A stretch of DNA of 64,000 bases, from positions 62,001 to 126,000 of the forward strand of contig CAVQPS010000009.1 of NCBI GenBank assembly GCA_963714795.1, read 5' to 3'. Made by a program: the position numbers and the translations under genes. How positions within the stretch are numbered: position 1 is the stretch's first letter; each line of letters starts with the position of its first letter. Positions 53,605 through 63,756 of this stretch are shown piece by piece. The stretch comes from DATIXJ01 sp963714795 (GTDB taxonomy: Bacteria; Bacteroidota; Ignavibacteria; UBA10030; SZUA-254). Below the pieces are notes generated by a model, which ran no database searches, was not told where the DNA came from, and saw only the letters and a program-made list of their open reading frames with translations.

Positions 53605-54042
53605 TTATCGGAAAAACTGGGCAGATGCCGTATTTGTGAAAAGACTTTTCGCAACGAGATCGAGAAATGCTTTCGGTGCGCGGGCGGGCTTTCCCGTTGA
53701 CGCATGGATAAAGCTGTGCACCGTGAATCCCTCGGCAAGGAGTTCGCCGCGTTCGTTATGAATTTCATATTCGATCCGGACGCGCACCTGCGGCTGTTCC
53801 TTCAGAATCGTTTTCACGGTGAGGAGATCGTCGTACCGCGCAGAACGAAGATAGTGTGCATGCGCTTCGATGACGGGAAGAAAATAGCCAAGCCGTTCGA
53901 TTTCCGGATACGACATGCCGATATTCCGCAGGAGATCGGAACGTCCCTGCTCAAAATATTCGAAAAACTTCGCGTAATAGACCATCTTCATCTGGTCGGT
54001 ATCGGCATAGCGTACGCGAACCTGCGTCTCGCTGGCAATCAT
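53605..54042 (-). CDS. YbgC/FadM-family acyl-CoA thioesterase
   Basis: A 145-residue hot-dog-fold thioesterase. The active-site region is VRVRYADTDQMKMVYYAKFFEYFEQG near the N-terminus, with the catalytic Asp in YADTDQM, followed by FLPVIEAHAHYLRSARYDD. It hydrolyses acyl-CoA or acyl carrier thioesters. It overlaps the accA end by four bases (ATGA). Linkage to accA suggests a role in fatty-acid supply or quality control. Confidence 0.9.
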   Translation of the reverse strand: MIASETQVRVRYADTDQMKMVYYAKFFEYFEQGRSDLLRNIGMSYPEIERLGYFLPVIEAHAHYLRSARYDDLLTVKTILKEQPQVRVRIEYEIHNERGELLAEGFTVHSFIHASTGKPARAPKAFLDLVAKSLFTNTASAQFFR

Positions 54043-54990
54043 TCGTCGAACTCTCCCATGCGTCCGAATTTCTCGACACGTTTTTCAAGCAGCTTGTCGA
54101 TTTTTACTTTTTTGAATTTTTTCAATTCTTCGACCAAAACGCCTTTCAATATTGCCGCGGCTTCCGGCGGATTCCGGTGCGCGCCGCCGAGCGGTTCCGG
54201 AACGATCCGGTCGATAATGCCTTGCGCCAAGCAGATCGGGCGCGGTCAGTTTCAGCGCTTCCGCTGCCTGCTCTTTATAATCCCAGCTTCTCCAGAGAAT
54301 ACTCGAACAGGATTCCGGCGAAATGACGGAGTACCAGGTGTTTTCCATCATCAGAACGCGGTCGCCGACGCCGATGCCGAGCGCACCGCCGGATGCACCT
54401 TCGCCGATGATGACGATGATGATCGGGACCGGAAGATGCGACATCTCGAATAAATTCCGTGCTATCGCTTCCGCCTGTCCGCGCTCTTCCGCTTCTAATC
54501 CGGGAAATGCACCGGGCGTATCGAGCATGGAGATGACCGGTCGGTCAAATTTTGCCGCAAGCTTCATCAACCGCAGCGCTTTGCGGTACCCTTCCGGGTT
54601 CGGCATACCGAAATTGCGGTAGATGTTCGATTTCGTGTCGCGTCCTTTTTGATGGCCGATGATCATGACCGGATGATTATCAATGCGCGCAAACCCGCCG
54701 ACGATTGCTTTGTCATCGTGGCCGAGCCGGTCGCCGTGAAGCTCGATAAAATCGGTCGTCATCATGCCGATGTAATCGAGCGTGTACGGACGATCCGGAT
54801 GGCGCGCCATTTGAACTTTTTGCCAGCGTGTCAGCCCGGTGTACACGGTCTTGCGAAGCTGGAGAACTTTTTCTTCGAGATATTTTATTTCATCGGCAAT
54901 ATCGAGAGAATCGGAATATTTCCGCATCTCTTCGATCTTATCTTCCAGCTCGACAATAGGTTTTTCAAATTCCAGTACCGCTTTCGCCAT
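54039..54990 (-). CDS. accA: acetyl-CoA carboxylase carboxyltransferase subunit alpha (frameshifted near 54234)
   Basis: Alpha subunit of the enzyme that makes malonyl-CoA for fatty acids. Motifs: PDRPYTLDYI, ELHGDRLGHDDKAIVGGFA, GHQKGRDTK, FGMPNPEGYRKALRLMKLA and EGASGGALGIGVGD. The first frame is intact to LKLTAPDLL; after one extra base the second continues AQGIIDRIVPEPLGGAHRN to the proper C-terminus at 54039. The corrected length is about 316 residues, normal for the family. AccA is essential, so a real frameshift here is hard to accept. Confidence 0.92.
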
Positions 54991-54997
54991 AGGCAGA

Positions 54998-57004
54998 TTA
55001 TTTTTTCAATAAGAGAATAAATGACTTCATCAGAATTTCAATATCCAGCGTGACCGTCTGGTTCTTTGCATAATAGAGATTATACTTTTCAATTTCTTCC
55101 GTCGAAAGATCTTCGCGAAAATTTATCTGGACCAGACCGGTGATTCCCGGCAATCCCAAAAATACCGGCGCAGCACCGGATCCGTTGCGGGTTTGTTGCA
55201 GTGAAAATTCCGGGGGCCCGACAAAACTCATCCGCCCGCGCAGCACTTCCGGCAGGAGCAAAACCTTCCGTTCGAGTTTTCCCCGTTTTTCTGCCGGCCG
55301 CTTCCGTCCCTGAACAAACGGATAGACTGTGACCATCAACAGAATCGCACAGACGATATCGAAAAACCGCTTGACAAACCGGTGCGACGGTTTATCGATA
55401 TTATAATCGATATCGACAAGCGGAATATCATCCAGCTCATCGATATGCGCTTTACCGATGATCACTTCCATGCTCGAAGGAACGAGGCGAAAATTTACCG
55501 AGGGCATCCGCGTCCGTCCGATGACCGAAAGAATTTCGGTATAGGACAGCATATCGGTGGAAAAAATGACTTCCGATGCCTTTTGTTCCTGTATGATCTT
55601 CCCAATATTATCAATACTTCCGAGAATTTCAACCCCTGAAATTTTTTCGCCGACGCACTTCCTGTTAATATCGACAAATCCCACGATTTCGTACCCGTCC
55701 TCGAGGCGTGTGCGGAGTTTCCGCAACACTTCCAATCCCGATTTCTCCGTTCCGACAATCAACGTCCTGCGGCCGAACAAGCTTCCCCGGCGATGTTCAC
55801 CCCGCCGGACGACCATCCGGGAAATACGTCTCCATCCCGGCAACAGAAGAATATTGATTGCTCCGGAAATGAGAACAATCATCCGGCTGAAAGCGTACTG
55901 GTTGAAAAAAAATGTAAGAGCGGAAAGAATGACATAGCCGACAATGACGCCGCTTGCGACGCGCGCAAGAGAAAGCTTTCGTTTCGTATATGCACCCATC
56001 GATCCTAAAGCAACGACAACAGCAAGCGCCGGAACGGTTGTAATAACCGGATACGACCACGTCGGGAACTTGAAAAATGCATGAAACCAAAAATACTCGC
56101 CGAGAAGCACCGAAATGTTGACGAACAGAATGTCGAGAATTGCAGCGCGAAGGAAAAAAGATATTTTGCCGAAAAATGCAATACCTTCGCGTAACGCAAT
56201 CCCGGTGCGGAGAACGATATCGGAAAGCACTCCCCGCCGGATATGCTTCCGGACAAACACACGCATCGCTTCATAAAATAATTTCACTTCGTTCATGCCG
56301 CTGCGCCGGGTGCTTTCTCCCTTGTAGTGAATAATCTGTGTGGCGTGGACATAGGAAATATTCCATCCGGCAACCTGCGCACGATAGCACCAATCCAGGT
56401 CTTCGCCGTACATAAAAAATTGTTCGTCGAGTCCTCCGATCTGTTCGTACACCGAACGGCGTACAAACATAAAAGAACCGCTGAGCGCATCGACGGAATA
56501 CGTCTGATCAGGATCGAGGTACGAAAGATTATATTTGCCGAACCAGCGCGAATGCGGAAACAATGCGCTCAGTCCGATAATTTTTGTGAATGCCACCCAC
56601 GGTGTCGGAAAACTTCTCCGGCAGGCAAGCTCGAGCGAACCGTCCGGGTTGAGAATTTTGCATCCGGCAAGTCCGGTCTCCGGATGTTTTTCCATAAAAT
56701 CTATCATCACACGAAACGTGTCTTCCTGGACGATGGTATCGGGATTTAGCAGAAGAATATATGTTCCGCGGCATTCTTTGAGCGCGCGATTATTGGCGGC
56801 GGCAAATCCTGTATTCGTTTCGTTCACGAATAACCGGACGGCAGGAAATTTTTTTCGCAGCATATCCACGCTTCCGTCATCCGAAGCATTATCGACGACA
56901 AGAACTTCTCCGTCGATCCCCTCCATCGCCTTGAAGACAGAATGAAGAGCGTTCTCCAAAAAAACACGGACATTAAAATTGACTATAATGACGGAAAGCT
57001 GCAT
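54998..57004 (-). CDS. GT2 glycosyltransferase fused to a degenerate sugar-transferase domain
   Basis: A 668-residue fusion. Residues 1-245 are a GT2 glycosyltransferase (SVIIVNFNVRVFLENAL, VVDNASDDGS, LLNPDTIV, DEQFFMYGEDLDWCYR). About 280-390 holds four helices. About 405-520 is a Rossmann-like domain (LIVGTEKSGLEVLRKLR, VGFVDI) as in WbaP/PglC-long proteins. The last part begins like a bacterial sugar transferase (KRFFDIVCAILLMV) and ends PGITGLVQINFREDLSTEEIE. It lacks the catalytic KFRSM..DAE segment, and RMSFVGPPEF stands for the usual DMSLVGPRPE, so that half is probably inactive. Confidence 0.82.
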   Translation of the reverse strand: MQLSVIIVNFNVRVFLENALHSVFKAMEGIDGEVLVVDNASDDGSVDMLRKKFPAVRLFVNETNTGFAAANNRALKECRGTYILLLNPDTIVQEDTFRVMIDFMEKHPETGLAGCKILNPDGSLELACRRSFPTPWVAFTKIIGLSALFPHSRWFGKYNLSYLDPDQTYSVDALSGSFMFVRRSVYEQIGGLDEQFFMYGEDLDWCYRAQVAGWNISYVHATQIIHYKGESTRRSGMNEVKLFYEAMRVFVRKHIRRGVLSDIVLRTGIALREGIAFFGKISFFLRAAILDILFVNISVLLGEYFWFHAFFKFPTWSYPVITTVPALAVVVALGSMGAYTKRKLSLARVASGVIVGYVILSALTFFFNQYAFSRMIVLISGAINILLLPGWRRISRMVVRRGEHRRGSLFGRRTLIVGTEKSGLEVLRKLRTRLEDGYEIVGFVDINRKCVGEKISGVEILGSIDNIGKIIQEQKASEVIFSTDMLSYTEILSVIGRTRMPSVNFRLVPSSMEVIIGKAHIDELDDIPLVDIDYNIDKPSHRFVKRFFDIVCAILLMVTVYPFVQGRKRPAEKRGKLERKVLLLPEVLRGRMSFVGPPEFSLQQTRNGSGAAPVFLGLPGITGLVQINFREDLSTEEIEKYNLYYAKNQTVTLDIEILMKSFILLLKK

Positions 57005-57013
57005 TGCGGTTGA

Positions 57014-57730
57014 CTATAACATCCCGAAAAGTTGCTGAAGCTTCAGCTTCCAGACCATGACCACGGCTTCACGGACAATTTTTCTCGACATTTTGGAAAC
57101 GCCCGAACTGCGGTCGGCAAAGATAATCGGATGCTCGCATAATTTGAATCCTTTATTCCACGCTTTGAAATTCATTTCGATCTGAAATGCGTATCCGTTC
57201 GACTTCACTTTATTCAGATCGATCGCTTCCAGCACGGCCCGCCGGAAACATTTGAATCCTCCCGTCGCATCTTTGATCTTCAAACCGGTGACAAAACGGG
57301 TATAGACGTTTGCGGCATAACTTAAAATTAACCGGCGGATGGGCCAATTGATAACGCGGACACCGTTCGTGTACCGCGATCCGATCACGACATCGCACGA
57401 AGTAATCTTGTTCAGAAAATTCGGAATCTCATCAGGATTGTGTGAGAAATCGGCATCCATCTCGAACACGAAATCGAACCTTTGTTCGATGGCATATCTG
57501 AATCCTTCCACATACGCCGTTCCCAATCCCATTTTCCCTGCCCGACGGATCAAATGAATGCGGGGGTTCGATGCTTTGAGCCGATCGACAATATTTCCTG
57601 TTCCGTCGGGAGAATTATCATCGACAACAAGAATATCGATTCCGGGATCCTGTTTGAGAACGTCATGGATGAACCGTTCGATATTTTCGGCTTCATCGTA
57701 CGTCGGCGTGACAACAAGTGTTCTGGACAT
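57014..57730 (-). CDS. polyprenol-phosphate mannose synthase-like GT2
   Basis: A 238-residue GT2 enzyme of the DPM1 type. TPTYDEAENIERFI (9-22), VVDDNSPDGTG (36-46), MDADFSHNPDEIP near 95 and GSRYTNGVRVINWP near 117 are characteristic; there is no C-terminal membrane domain. It should transfer mannose or glucose from a nucleotide sugar to polyprenyl phosphate, giving donors for GT-C enzymes such as the one at 9154-10854. It is ten bases before the next operon gene. Confidence 0.9.
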   Translation of the reverse strand: MSRTLVVTPTYDEAENIERFIHDVLKQDPGIDILVVDDNSPDGTGNIVDRLKASNPRIHLIRRAGKMGLGTAYVEGFRYAIEQRFDFVFEMDADFSHNPDEIPNFLNKITSCDVVIGSRYTNGVRVINWPIRRLILSYAANVYTRFVTGLKIKDATGGFKCFRRAVLEAIDLNKVKSNGYAFQIEMNFKAWNKGFKLCEHPIIFADRSSGVSKMSRKIVREAVVMVWKLKLQQLFGML

Positions 57731-57749
57731 AATGATTGTTCGTAAAAAG

Positions 57750-59420
57750 TTAAAATTCTACCTGTACTTGCAGAGACGCGTAATTATCAATGTAATTGGT
57801 CGACGATGTTACTCTGTTCCGGTATTCATATATTCCGGAAACAATATAATCGGTGATAAACTCATACGCGGCGCGAAACTGAACCGTATGTTGTTTCGTC
57901 AGAACTCCGTCGAGGAACGCGTCGTTTTCCGAATCGGTATCACGATGTCCTTCCAGCACGTTACCGCCGACATTCTTCACAACCTGTCCATCCACCACGA
58001 TATTATCGCCGTGACGCATCAGCGAATATGTCAGCCACGTCCGAAATTGTTTTGCAGGACGATATTGAAGCTGAAAGAACCATTGATCGGAATTGGGCTG
58101 CAATTGGTTCCCCAATCCGATATTATCATTCGTATAATCATTCCCGGCAACGCGGTTGCTGTAGACATACGGATCGATACGCGTATATTCAATGATGCCG
58201 TCCAGGTTGGCAATCCCCGCAACATCGGCGTTGAACATTCCCGCCTGAAATCCGAATTCATTTCCCCACCATGGCGTGCCGAGTTTTGAAAAATCGATAT
58301 CATCGATCAGCCATGTACCGTAAAATTTATATCGCGGGAACGGAAACACTTCCGCATCGAATGCCAAAAAGGCATTATCGCGATCGCCTAACGAATGTTC
58401 GACCGATTTATAAAAAGTAATGGGATTGAGATATCCGAATTCCGGACTGAAGCGCTGGTAAATAATCATTTCCGAAACACCGAGATTCATTTTGTCGAAC
58501 AGCCCGAGCTGAAGCCGGTGGAGTGCAAGATATTTATTGCTTCCCGGCGGTTCCTGCACCAGTGTGCCGGCAAACAGGGCAGAATCCTGAACGAGCGATG
58601 CATGGAGAGATATGAATCGCAACGACTTGTAATGCACTTCAATTTTCAAAAAATCAGTAGCCGGAGCGTTATCGGAAAGAAGCAAGCGGTCGGAATATCC
58701 GGTTCCCACCAGCGTATTTTCCCTGCCGAACTGTACGCTGATCCAATCGAAATTCATCCGAAGATATGCTTGTGTAAAATCGAAAAATTGTGAATTCAAA
58801 TTATTGAAATTGAAATTGCCCCGCAGGCGCTGATCGGAAAGCGCAAATGCTTTGTTGCCCCACAATGAACCGTTTGTCCCTTCGAGATAATATCCCAATT
58901 TATCGCTGACGGTTCCCCGTATTCTTCCGCCGATTTGACCGAATGAATCATGCGTCGATCCGTACGTGTCACCGGATATTCCGCGGTAGTCGATGGAGCC
59001 TAAAAAGTTAACGTACGAAGTCACATTCGAATCGACATATCGATACAAATACTTTTCTTTCTGAGAAAGAAGACCGTCGGGACCGTCGCCGTTGAACAGC
59101 AATGCCGGATCTTCCTGAGAAGGATGAATTTCATGCATGAATTCTTGTGTGAATTTTTCAAGAAACTGTTGTTCGGCATCCGATAGACGGTCTTTTTGCT
59201 TGCTGACGGCGACCAGATCATCCGCAACTTCCTGCCGGGACAGCGGGATCATCGTATTATTATAGAGAGGAAGAATTCCTTTCACACCCATGCGATCCAA
59301 AAATTCGTAAATCTGATTGTCCACGGGAACATTTTCGACCTGTGCAGTGGCAAGACACCCGAATATCCAAAAAGCAAGAATAAGGATATGAAAGCATCGA
59401 TATAACTGAAAAATCTTCAA
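57750..59420 (-). CDS. Wzi-like outer-membrane beta-barrel protein
   Basis: A 556-residue exported protein with a signal peptide ending FGCLATAQ. The start of the mature part, NVPVDNQIYEFLDRMGVKGI, and the alternating strand pattern to a C-terminal aromatic-rich VQVEF are like capsule-assembly Wzi proteins, which hold polysaccharide at the cell surface. Repeated strands such as FNFNNLNSQFFDFTQAYLRM and a final Phe support a barrel. The cluster context agrees. Confidence 0.8.
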   Translation of the reverse strand: MKIFQLYRCFHILILAFWIFGCLATAQVENVPVDNQIYEFLDRMGVKGILPLYNNTMIPLSRQEVADDLVAVSKQKDRLSDAEQQFLEKFTQEFMHEIHPSQEDPALLFNGDGPDGLLSQKEKYLYRYVDSNVTSYVNFLGSIDYRGISGDTYGSTHDSFGQIGGRIRGTVSDKLGYYLEGTNGSLWGNKAFALSDQRLRGNFNFNNLNSQFFDFTQAYLRMNFDWISVQFGRENTLVGTGYSDRLLLSDNAPATDFLKIEVHYKSLRFISLHASLVQDSALFAGTLVQEPPGSNKYLALHRLQLGLFDKMNLGVSEMIIYQRFSPEFGYLNPITFYKSVEHSLGDRDNAFLAFDAEVFPFPRYKFYGTWLIDDIDFSKLGTPWWGNEFGFQAGMFNADVAGIANLDGIIEYTRIDPYVYSNRVAGNDYTNDNIGLGNQLQPNSDQWFFQLQYRPAKQFRTWLTYSLMRHGDNIVVDGQVVKNVGGNVLEGHRDTDSENDAFLDGVLTKQHTVQFRAAYEFITDYIVSGIYEYRNRVTSSTNYIDNYASLQVQVEF

Positions 59421-59422
59421 CC

Positions 59423-60811
59423 TTAATGTCCTTTTCCCAGCAAGACGACGCTGATCGTATTCAATAAAATTTTGAGATCCATACGCAGCGACATATTTTC
59501 GATATACGATAAATCATATTGAACTTTTTTCCTCACGTCGTCGATACTCTCGTCGTATTTATGTTTCACCTGCGCCCAACCGGTAATGCCGGGGCGAACT
59601 TTGAGCCGTCGTTTGTACAGCGGAATTTCTTTGGACAATTGTTCGACAAAGAATGGTCGTTCGGGCCGGGGACCGACCAGGCTCATATCGCCGTCCAGCA
59701 CATTGATAAGTTGCGGAATTTCATCGATACGGAGTTTCCGAAGTACTTTCCCGACACGCGTCGTGCGCGGATCTTTCCTGTTTGCCCAGACCGGGCCGGA
59801 TTCCGATTCGGCATCCTGATACATCGAACGGAATTTCACGATGCGAAACAGCTTTTCATCTTTTCCCACACGTTCCTGCAAGTAAAAAACGCGACCCCGC
59901 GAATCGAGTTTGATGGCAATCGTAATGAGAATCCAAACCGGTAGTCCGACAAACAGTGTGATGAATGATACCAGAATATCGATCCCCCGTTTTGCCGCAC
60001 GTTCCCACGGCTGCATCAGCTCCGGCATGATTTCGATCAGCGGAAAGCCGTAAATCTGATTCGTCCGTGCCTGACCGCTGATGATGTCGTACAAATCCGG
60101 AATAATTTTCATGCTGACTGCGTGTGAATTACACGCACCGATCACATGCAGGAGCCGGTCGTGTTCCGCGGAATCCAACGCTATCAACACATCCCTCACA
60201 TGATATTCATCGATCAACGAAGGCAACTGCTGAACCGAACTCATCACGGGAATTCCATGATACGTTTCCGCGGTTAATTCTGCCGTGACGGGAACAAATC
60301 CGACGATATGATATCCCAGCGCCGGGTACAATCGAATTGTATCGAACAGTTCACGCGCTTTTGCCGACCAGCCAACGATCAGCGTGTTGTGAAGACCGAT
60401 TCCTGCCTGCAATAATCGCCGCTGAAATGTATGCAGGAGAAATCTTCCGCCGCCGACCGACAACAGAAGGATGCTCCAATAAATAAGAATCATCAGGCGC
60501 GATTGCAGCGGAGAACCGACACCCTGGTCGTCTACAAAAATTGCAAAAAATAATCCGAGGACACCGAACGAGGTAGCCCGGAACAACGAAGCAAATTCAT
60601 CCAGGCGGGATTTTGCGTACCACGATTGATACAGACCGAATAGAAAATACACTAAAAGCCAGAAGAGACAGATGACAATCATCGGCACGATAAAATCCGG
60701 CTCAATGGTATGCCGGATCAACCCGCTGCGGACGCGGATCCAGTAATACGCAGTCCATGCAAGATTAATGGTGATAAGATCGACAACAACAGTTCGAATT
60801 CTTTCCGACAT
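59423..60811 (-). CDS. undecaprenyl-phosphate sugar phosphotransferase (WbaP/WcaJ-like)
   Basis: A 462-residue initiating transferase that loads the first sugar-1-phosphate on undecaprenyl phosphate. Five N-terminal helices, a Rossmann-like region (LIVGWSAKARELFDTIR near 143) and a complete catalytic domain: KRGIDILVSFITLFVGLP, FRIVKFRSMYQDAESESGPV, LRKLRIDEIPQLINVLDGDM and SLVGPRPERP. All catalytic segments are present, unlike in the fusion at 54998-57004. It starts nine bases after the preceding gene. Confidence 0.93.
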   Translation of the reverse strand: MSERIRTVVVDLITINLAWTAYYWIRVRSGLIRHTIEPDFIVPMIVICLFWLLVYFLFGLYQSWYAKSRLDEFASLFRATSFGVLGLFFAIFVDDQGVGSPLQSRLMILIYWSILLLSVGGGRFLLHTFQRRLLQAGIGLHNTLIVGWSAKARELFDTIRLYPALGYHIVGFVPVTAELTAETYHGIPVMSSVQQLPSLIDEYHVRDVLIALDSAEHDRLLHVIGACNSHAVSMKIIPDLYDIISGQARTNQIYGFPLIEIMPELMQPWERAAKRGIDILVSFITLFVGLPVWILITIAIKLDSRGRVFYLQERVGKDEKLFRIVKFRSMYQDAESESGPVWANRKDPRTTRVGKVLRKLRIDEIPQLINVLDGDMSLVGPRPERPFFVEQLSKEIPLYKRRLKVRPGITGWAQVKHKYDESIDDVRKKVQYDLSYIENMSLRMDLKILLNTISVVLLGKGH

Positions 60812-60819
60812 ACGGGAGA

Positions 60820-61920
60820 TTACTGCTTCTTTATTTTTTCTTGAAAAATGACTTGAAAAATATCCTCAAAACGCTTTTGGAACGTATGATCGTTCAGTGC
60901 CCGTTTATATCCGGCATTCTTAATGGCTTCACGTTCCCGGTCATGAGATAGAAAATACTGAATTCTTTCCAGTAATTCATCTTCGGTGGAAAATGTTGCG
61001 ATTTCGAGCCCGGGAACAAAATATTCTTCGATACCACCGGCATATTGTGTCAGAAGAAAGCCGCCGGACCCCGGAATCTCAAAATTTCGTCCTTTGATTT
61101 GAACGCGGCGATTTTGAACCAGTGTCGAGAGATGAGCTGCCATTTCTCCTGCTTTTTTTATATGCAATGAATCGTCGGCACGTCGCGACAACAGTACTTT
61201 TGCCAACGGTTTGAGTTTCCAGGAGATAGAACTTTCGGTAAAATTCAGATTGATTTTACTTTTTGAATACAGGGCGATCATTTCATCCTGCGACAGGCGC
61301 CCGTTGCGCCATCCTCTTCCCCAGCAAGCGACGGAAACGCCCGATCGTTTCAATACTTCAATAAATTTTTTTCTATTCGAATGTGCCTGACCAATGAACG
61401 ATACATCATATTCCGGAGAAATATCAACCGGCTTGTATAAAAAATGATTGAAACCCCATTGCGAACGAATAACATTGGGACAGCCGATCGCATGATATTT
61501 CCCGGTCGCTTCACGGTCGGTCGTGACGCTCCAGTGAAATAACGGCGCCCAATACCGCGTGAACTCATGAAACCTCCAGTGATCATCGGCAAACCAATTC
61601 AGTGTTACGGTCGAATGGCGTTCGCTGATAAACCGAATGGTTTCTTTTTTTATTTCATCGGTGAACAGGAAAAAAAAACAAATATCCGGCTGAACTTCAT
61701 TGACTTTTTCCAGCAAGAGGTGGTTCATTTCATCTCTGCCGTAGGCCCGCAGAATCTCGTCGAATGGAAATAACGTCGCTTCCACACCGCTCATCCGTAC
61801 AAGCGTTTCGAAGAAATTCACATATTCATAGCTCAAACCGCGGGAAGGATTTCCGTAATCGTATTTCAACCCGACAAATAGTACTTTGAGCGGAGCATCC
61901 CGGTTCAATAGAAACTTCAT
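60820..61920 (-). CDS. CgeB-like glycosyltransferase
   Basis: A 366-residue predicted GT-B glycosyltransferase. The middle carries YDVSFIGQAHSNRKKFIEVL and GRGWRNGRLSQDEMIALYS, then INLNFTESS, and the C-terminal FEIPGSGGFLLTQYAGGIEEYF with the SRDELLERIQYFL-like stretch, the layout of CgeB/group-1 transferases. It overlaps the next upstream gene by four bases. The sugar is unknown. Confidence 0.82.
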   Translation of the reverse strand: MKFLLNRDAPLKVLFVGLKYDYGNPSRGLSYEYVNFFETLVRMSGVEATLFPFDEILRAYGRDEMNHLLLEKVNEVQPDICFFFLFTDEIKKETIRFISERHSTVTLNWFADDHWRFHEFTRYWAPLFHWSVTTDREATGKYHAIGCPNVIRSQWGFNHFLYKPVDISPEYDVSFIGQAHSNRKKFIEVLKRSGVSVACWGRGWRNGRLSQDEMIALYSKSKINLNFTESSISWKLKPLAKVLLSRRADDSLHIKKAGEMAAHLSTLVQNRRVQIKGRNFEIPGSGGFLLTQYAGGIEEYFVPGLEIATFSTEDELLERIQYFLSHDREREAIKNAGYKRALNDHTFQKRFEDIFQVIFQEKIKKQ

Positions 61921-62709
61921 GGATTTCGCCTGAGAGTTCCACCATACTTCAAAAAAATGTAAATGATACCGGAAAGATGACGAAATGAAATCTTCGACAA
62001 GAATTTCTTTTTGGTGATTCTCTGTTCATAGTGAATGATCTTCGTGCCGGGAAAATAATACACCTTCCAGCCGTTCCGGTACATGCGGAGACAATAATCG
62101 ATATCCTCCGGTCCATAAAAAATCTTTTCGTCGAGAAGCCCGACTTTTTCGAATGCTTCGTGACGGATCATCTGGCACGCACCGATCACATAATCCACAT
62201 CACGGATATCGCTGCGATCCCAATCTGTCATTTCATGGTGATTCAAAACGGAACTTCGACGAACGAAACCGAGAAATGTGAGCCGGCGAAGGACAAACGC
62301 AAGAGGCGACGGATACCGGCGCGCACTCGGTTGCACTATACCGTCGCTAAAGATCAACTTACTGCCGCAGATTCCCGCATCCCTGGTACGATCCATAAAT
62401 TCAATCATCGGTTTGAAGGAATTTTCGGTCAGCAGCATATCGGCATCGAGAATCAGTTTATATCGCCCTTTGGCAACTCGCAATGCCTGATTCCGCGATG
62501 GAGCAACACCGCGGTTTTCCGGATTTTGAATCAATGTTGCCTGGGAAAATTCCTGTTGGATCATTTCCACCGTACCGTCCTGAGAAAAATTATCGACGAT
62601 AATCAACTCATACGAGATTCCCGAAGTGTATTGTCACGATCGAGCAAAGAAGATCGTGCAGCATTTGCCGCATTTTCCAGGAAACGATTATTATAGAAAG
62701 GTCAATCAT
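61917..62709 (-). CDS. GT2 glycosyltransferase (frameshifted near 62632)
   Basis: A rhamnosyltransferase-like GT2 enzyme. The first frame, from ATG at 62709, encodes MIDLSIIIVSWKMRQMLHDL and then breaks; one base later the second frame has SGISYELIIVDNFSQDGT and continues to 61917 with LDADMLLTE, YGPEDIDYCLRMYRNGW and IHYEQRIT. Taking out one base gives about 263 residues. The corrected start overlaps the next gene's stop by four bases (ATGA), as elsewhere in this operon. Confidence 0.82.
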
Positions 62710-63732
62710 ACGCCAACAATATTTCTACGCAAGCGGCGCAACATTGCCGCCATTTTGGGATGGAAAAGCAGTGCTGTTTGAAGTGCACGTTGAATTGTAC
62801 GTTGTTCCATTGGAAAAGCATTGCCAAGATTTTTTGCATGTTGTTTCAGCATATCAGATGGTACACCCCACGACCGGGCACGAAGAAAGAGCCGCCAGAT
62901 TCGTTGATGAAGATATTTTTGAACTTCTTCGGTTGCGATTCCTGACTGGTTTAAAAGATACGAAAAAAGGGCAATTGTACAATGCTCTTCAGCATGAGAA
63001 AACTCTCCCGAGGCGAATATCTTAGCTGAAAAATTGTTGCTATGCAATCGCCATTTTGCAAGAACTTCAGAAACAAACGCAAATTTATAGAAGAACGCAA
63101 GTTTGCTTAAGAAGAAGCCAATCCTCATATTCGTACCGAGGTCCTTCATCAAAAAAACCCACGCGTTCAAGACAGCTTTTGCGAACAAGCACCGTCAGAT
63201 TTGGAATAAAGTCTTCGTTGATGAGTTTGCCGAACACATTCCGCGGTTCTCCGTCATTTCCCTGTCCGTATGTAGGATAAACATCGCGTATTTTTTTTTC
63301 ATTTCCTCCTTCATCAATAAAAGAGGTTCTTGCATACACAAGATCCGCATCGGGAAAACGTTGTAATACTTCCATCTGCCTCGTAAGTTTCTCGGGCAAC
63401 CAGAGATCATCTTGGTCGATAAATGCTATGTACGATCCTCTGGCATTCCGAATCCCCACATTTCGACTAGCAGCAATTCCATGATTACTGTGATCCGTGT
63501 GACGTAAAAGTCGAATTCGTTCAGGCCAACTCTCCATAAATTTTGAAACTTTAGCAGGGCCGTCATCCGTGGAGCCATCATCAACAACAATTATTTCGTA
63601 GCAATCATACGACTGTGAAAGAATAGAATGCAGCGTAGATTCAATGTATTGGCCTCCATTGAAAAGTGGAACAACCACGCTCACGAAGAGGCTATTGCCC
63701 GAATTCTGTTGTGCTGAGATAGACATCTGCAT
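62706..63732 (-). CDS. GT2 glycosyltransferase (frameshifted near 63108)
   Basis: An A-type GT2 enzyme. The first frame has FVSVVVPLFNGGQYIESTL, VVDDGSTDDGPA, FIDQDDLWLPEKL and EYEDWLLL; after one extra base the second continues SKLAFFYKFAFVSEVLAKWR to 62706. EDW followed by FVSEVLAKWRLHSNN is a family hallmark and spans the break. Corrected length is about 340 residues. The ATG at 63732 is preferred over a TTG at 63738; no ribosome binding site is clear. Confidence 0.82.
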
Positions 63733-63756
63733 TAGCAATCAAATAGTATTGCAAAT

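Noticed and set aside
53451..53768. A 105-codon minus-strand frame over the thioesterase end
   Set aside because: It overlaps the thioesterase in another frame; the real gene in this gap is the Trm112-like one, with its Cys pairs.
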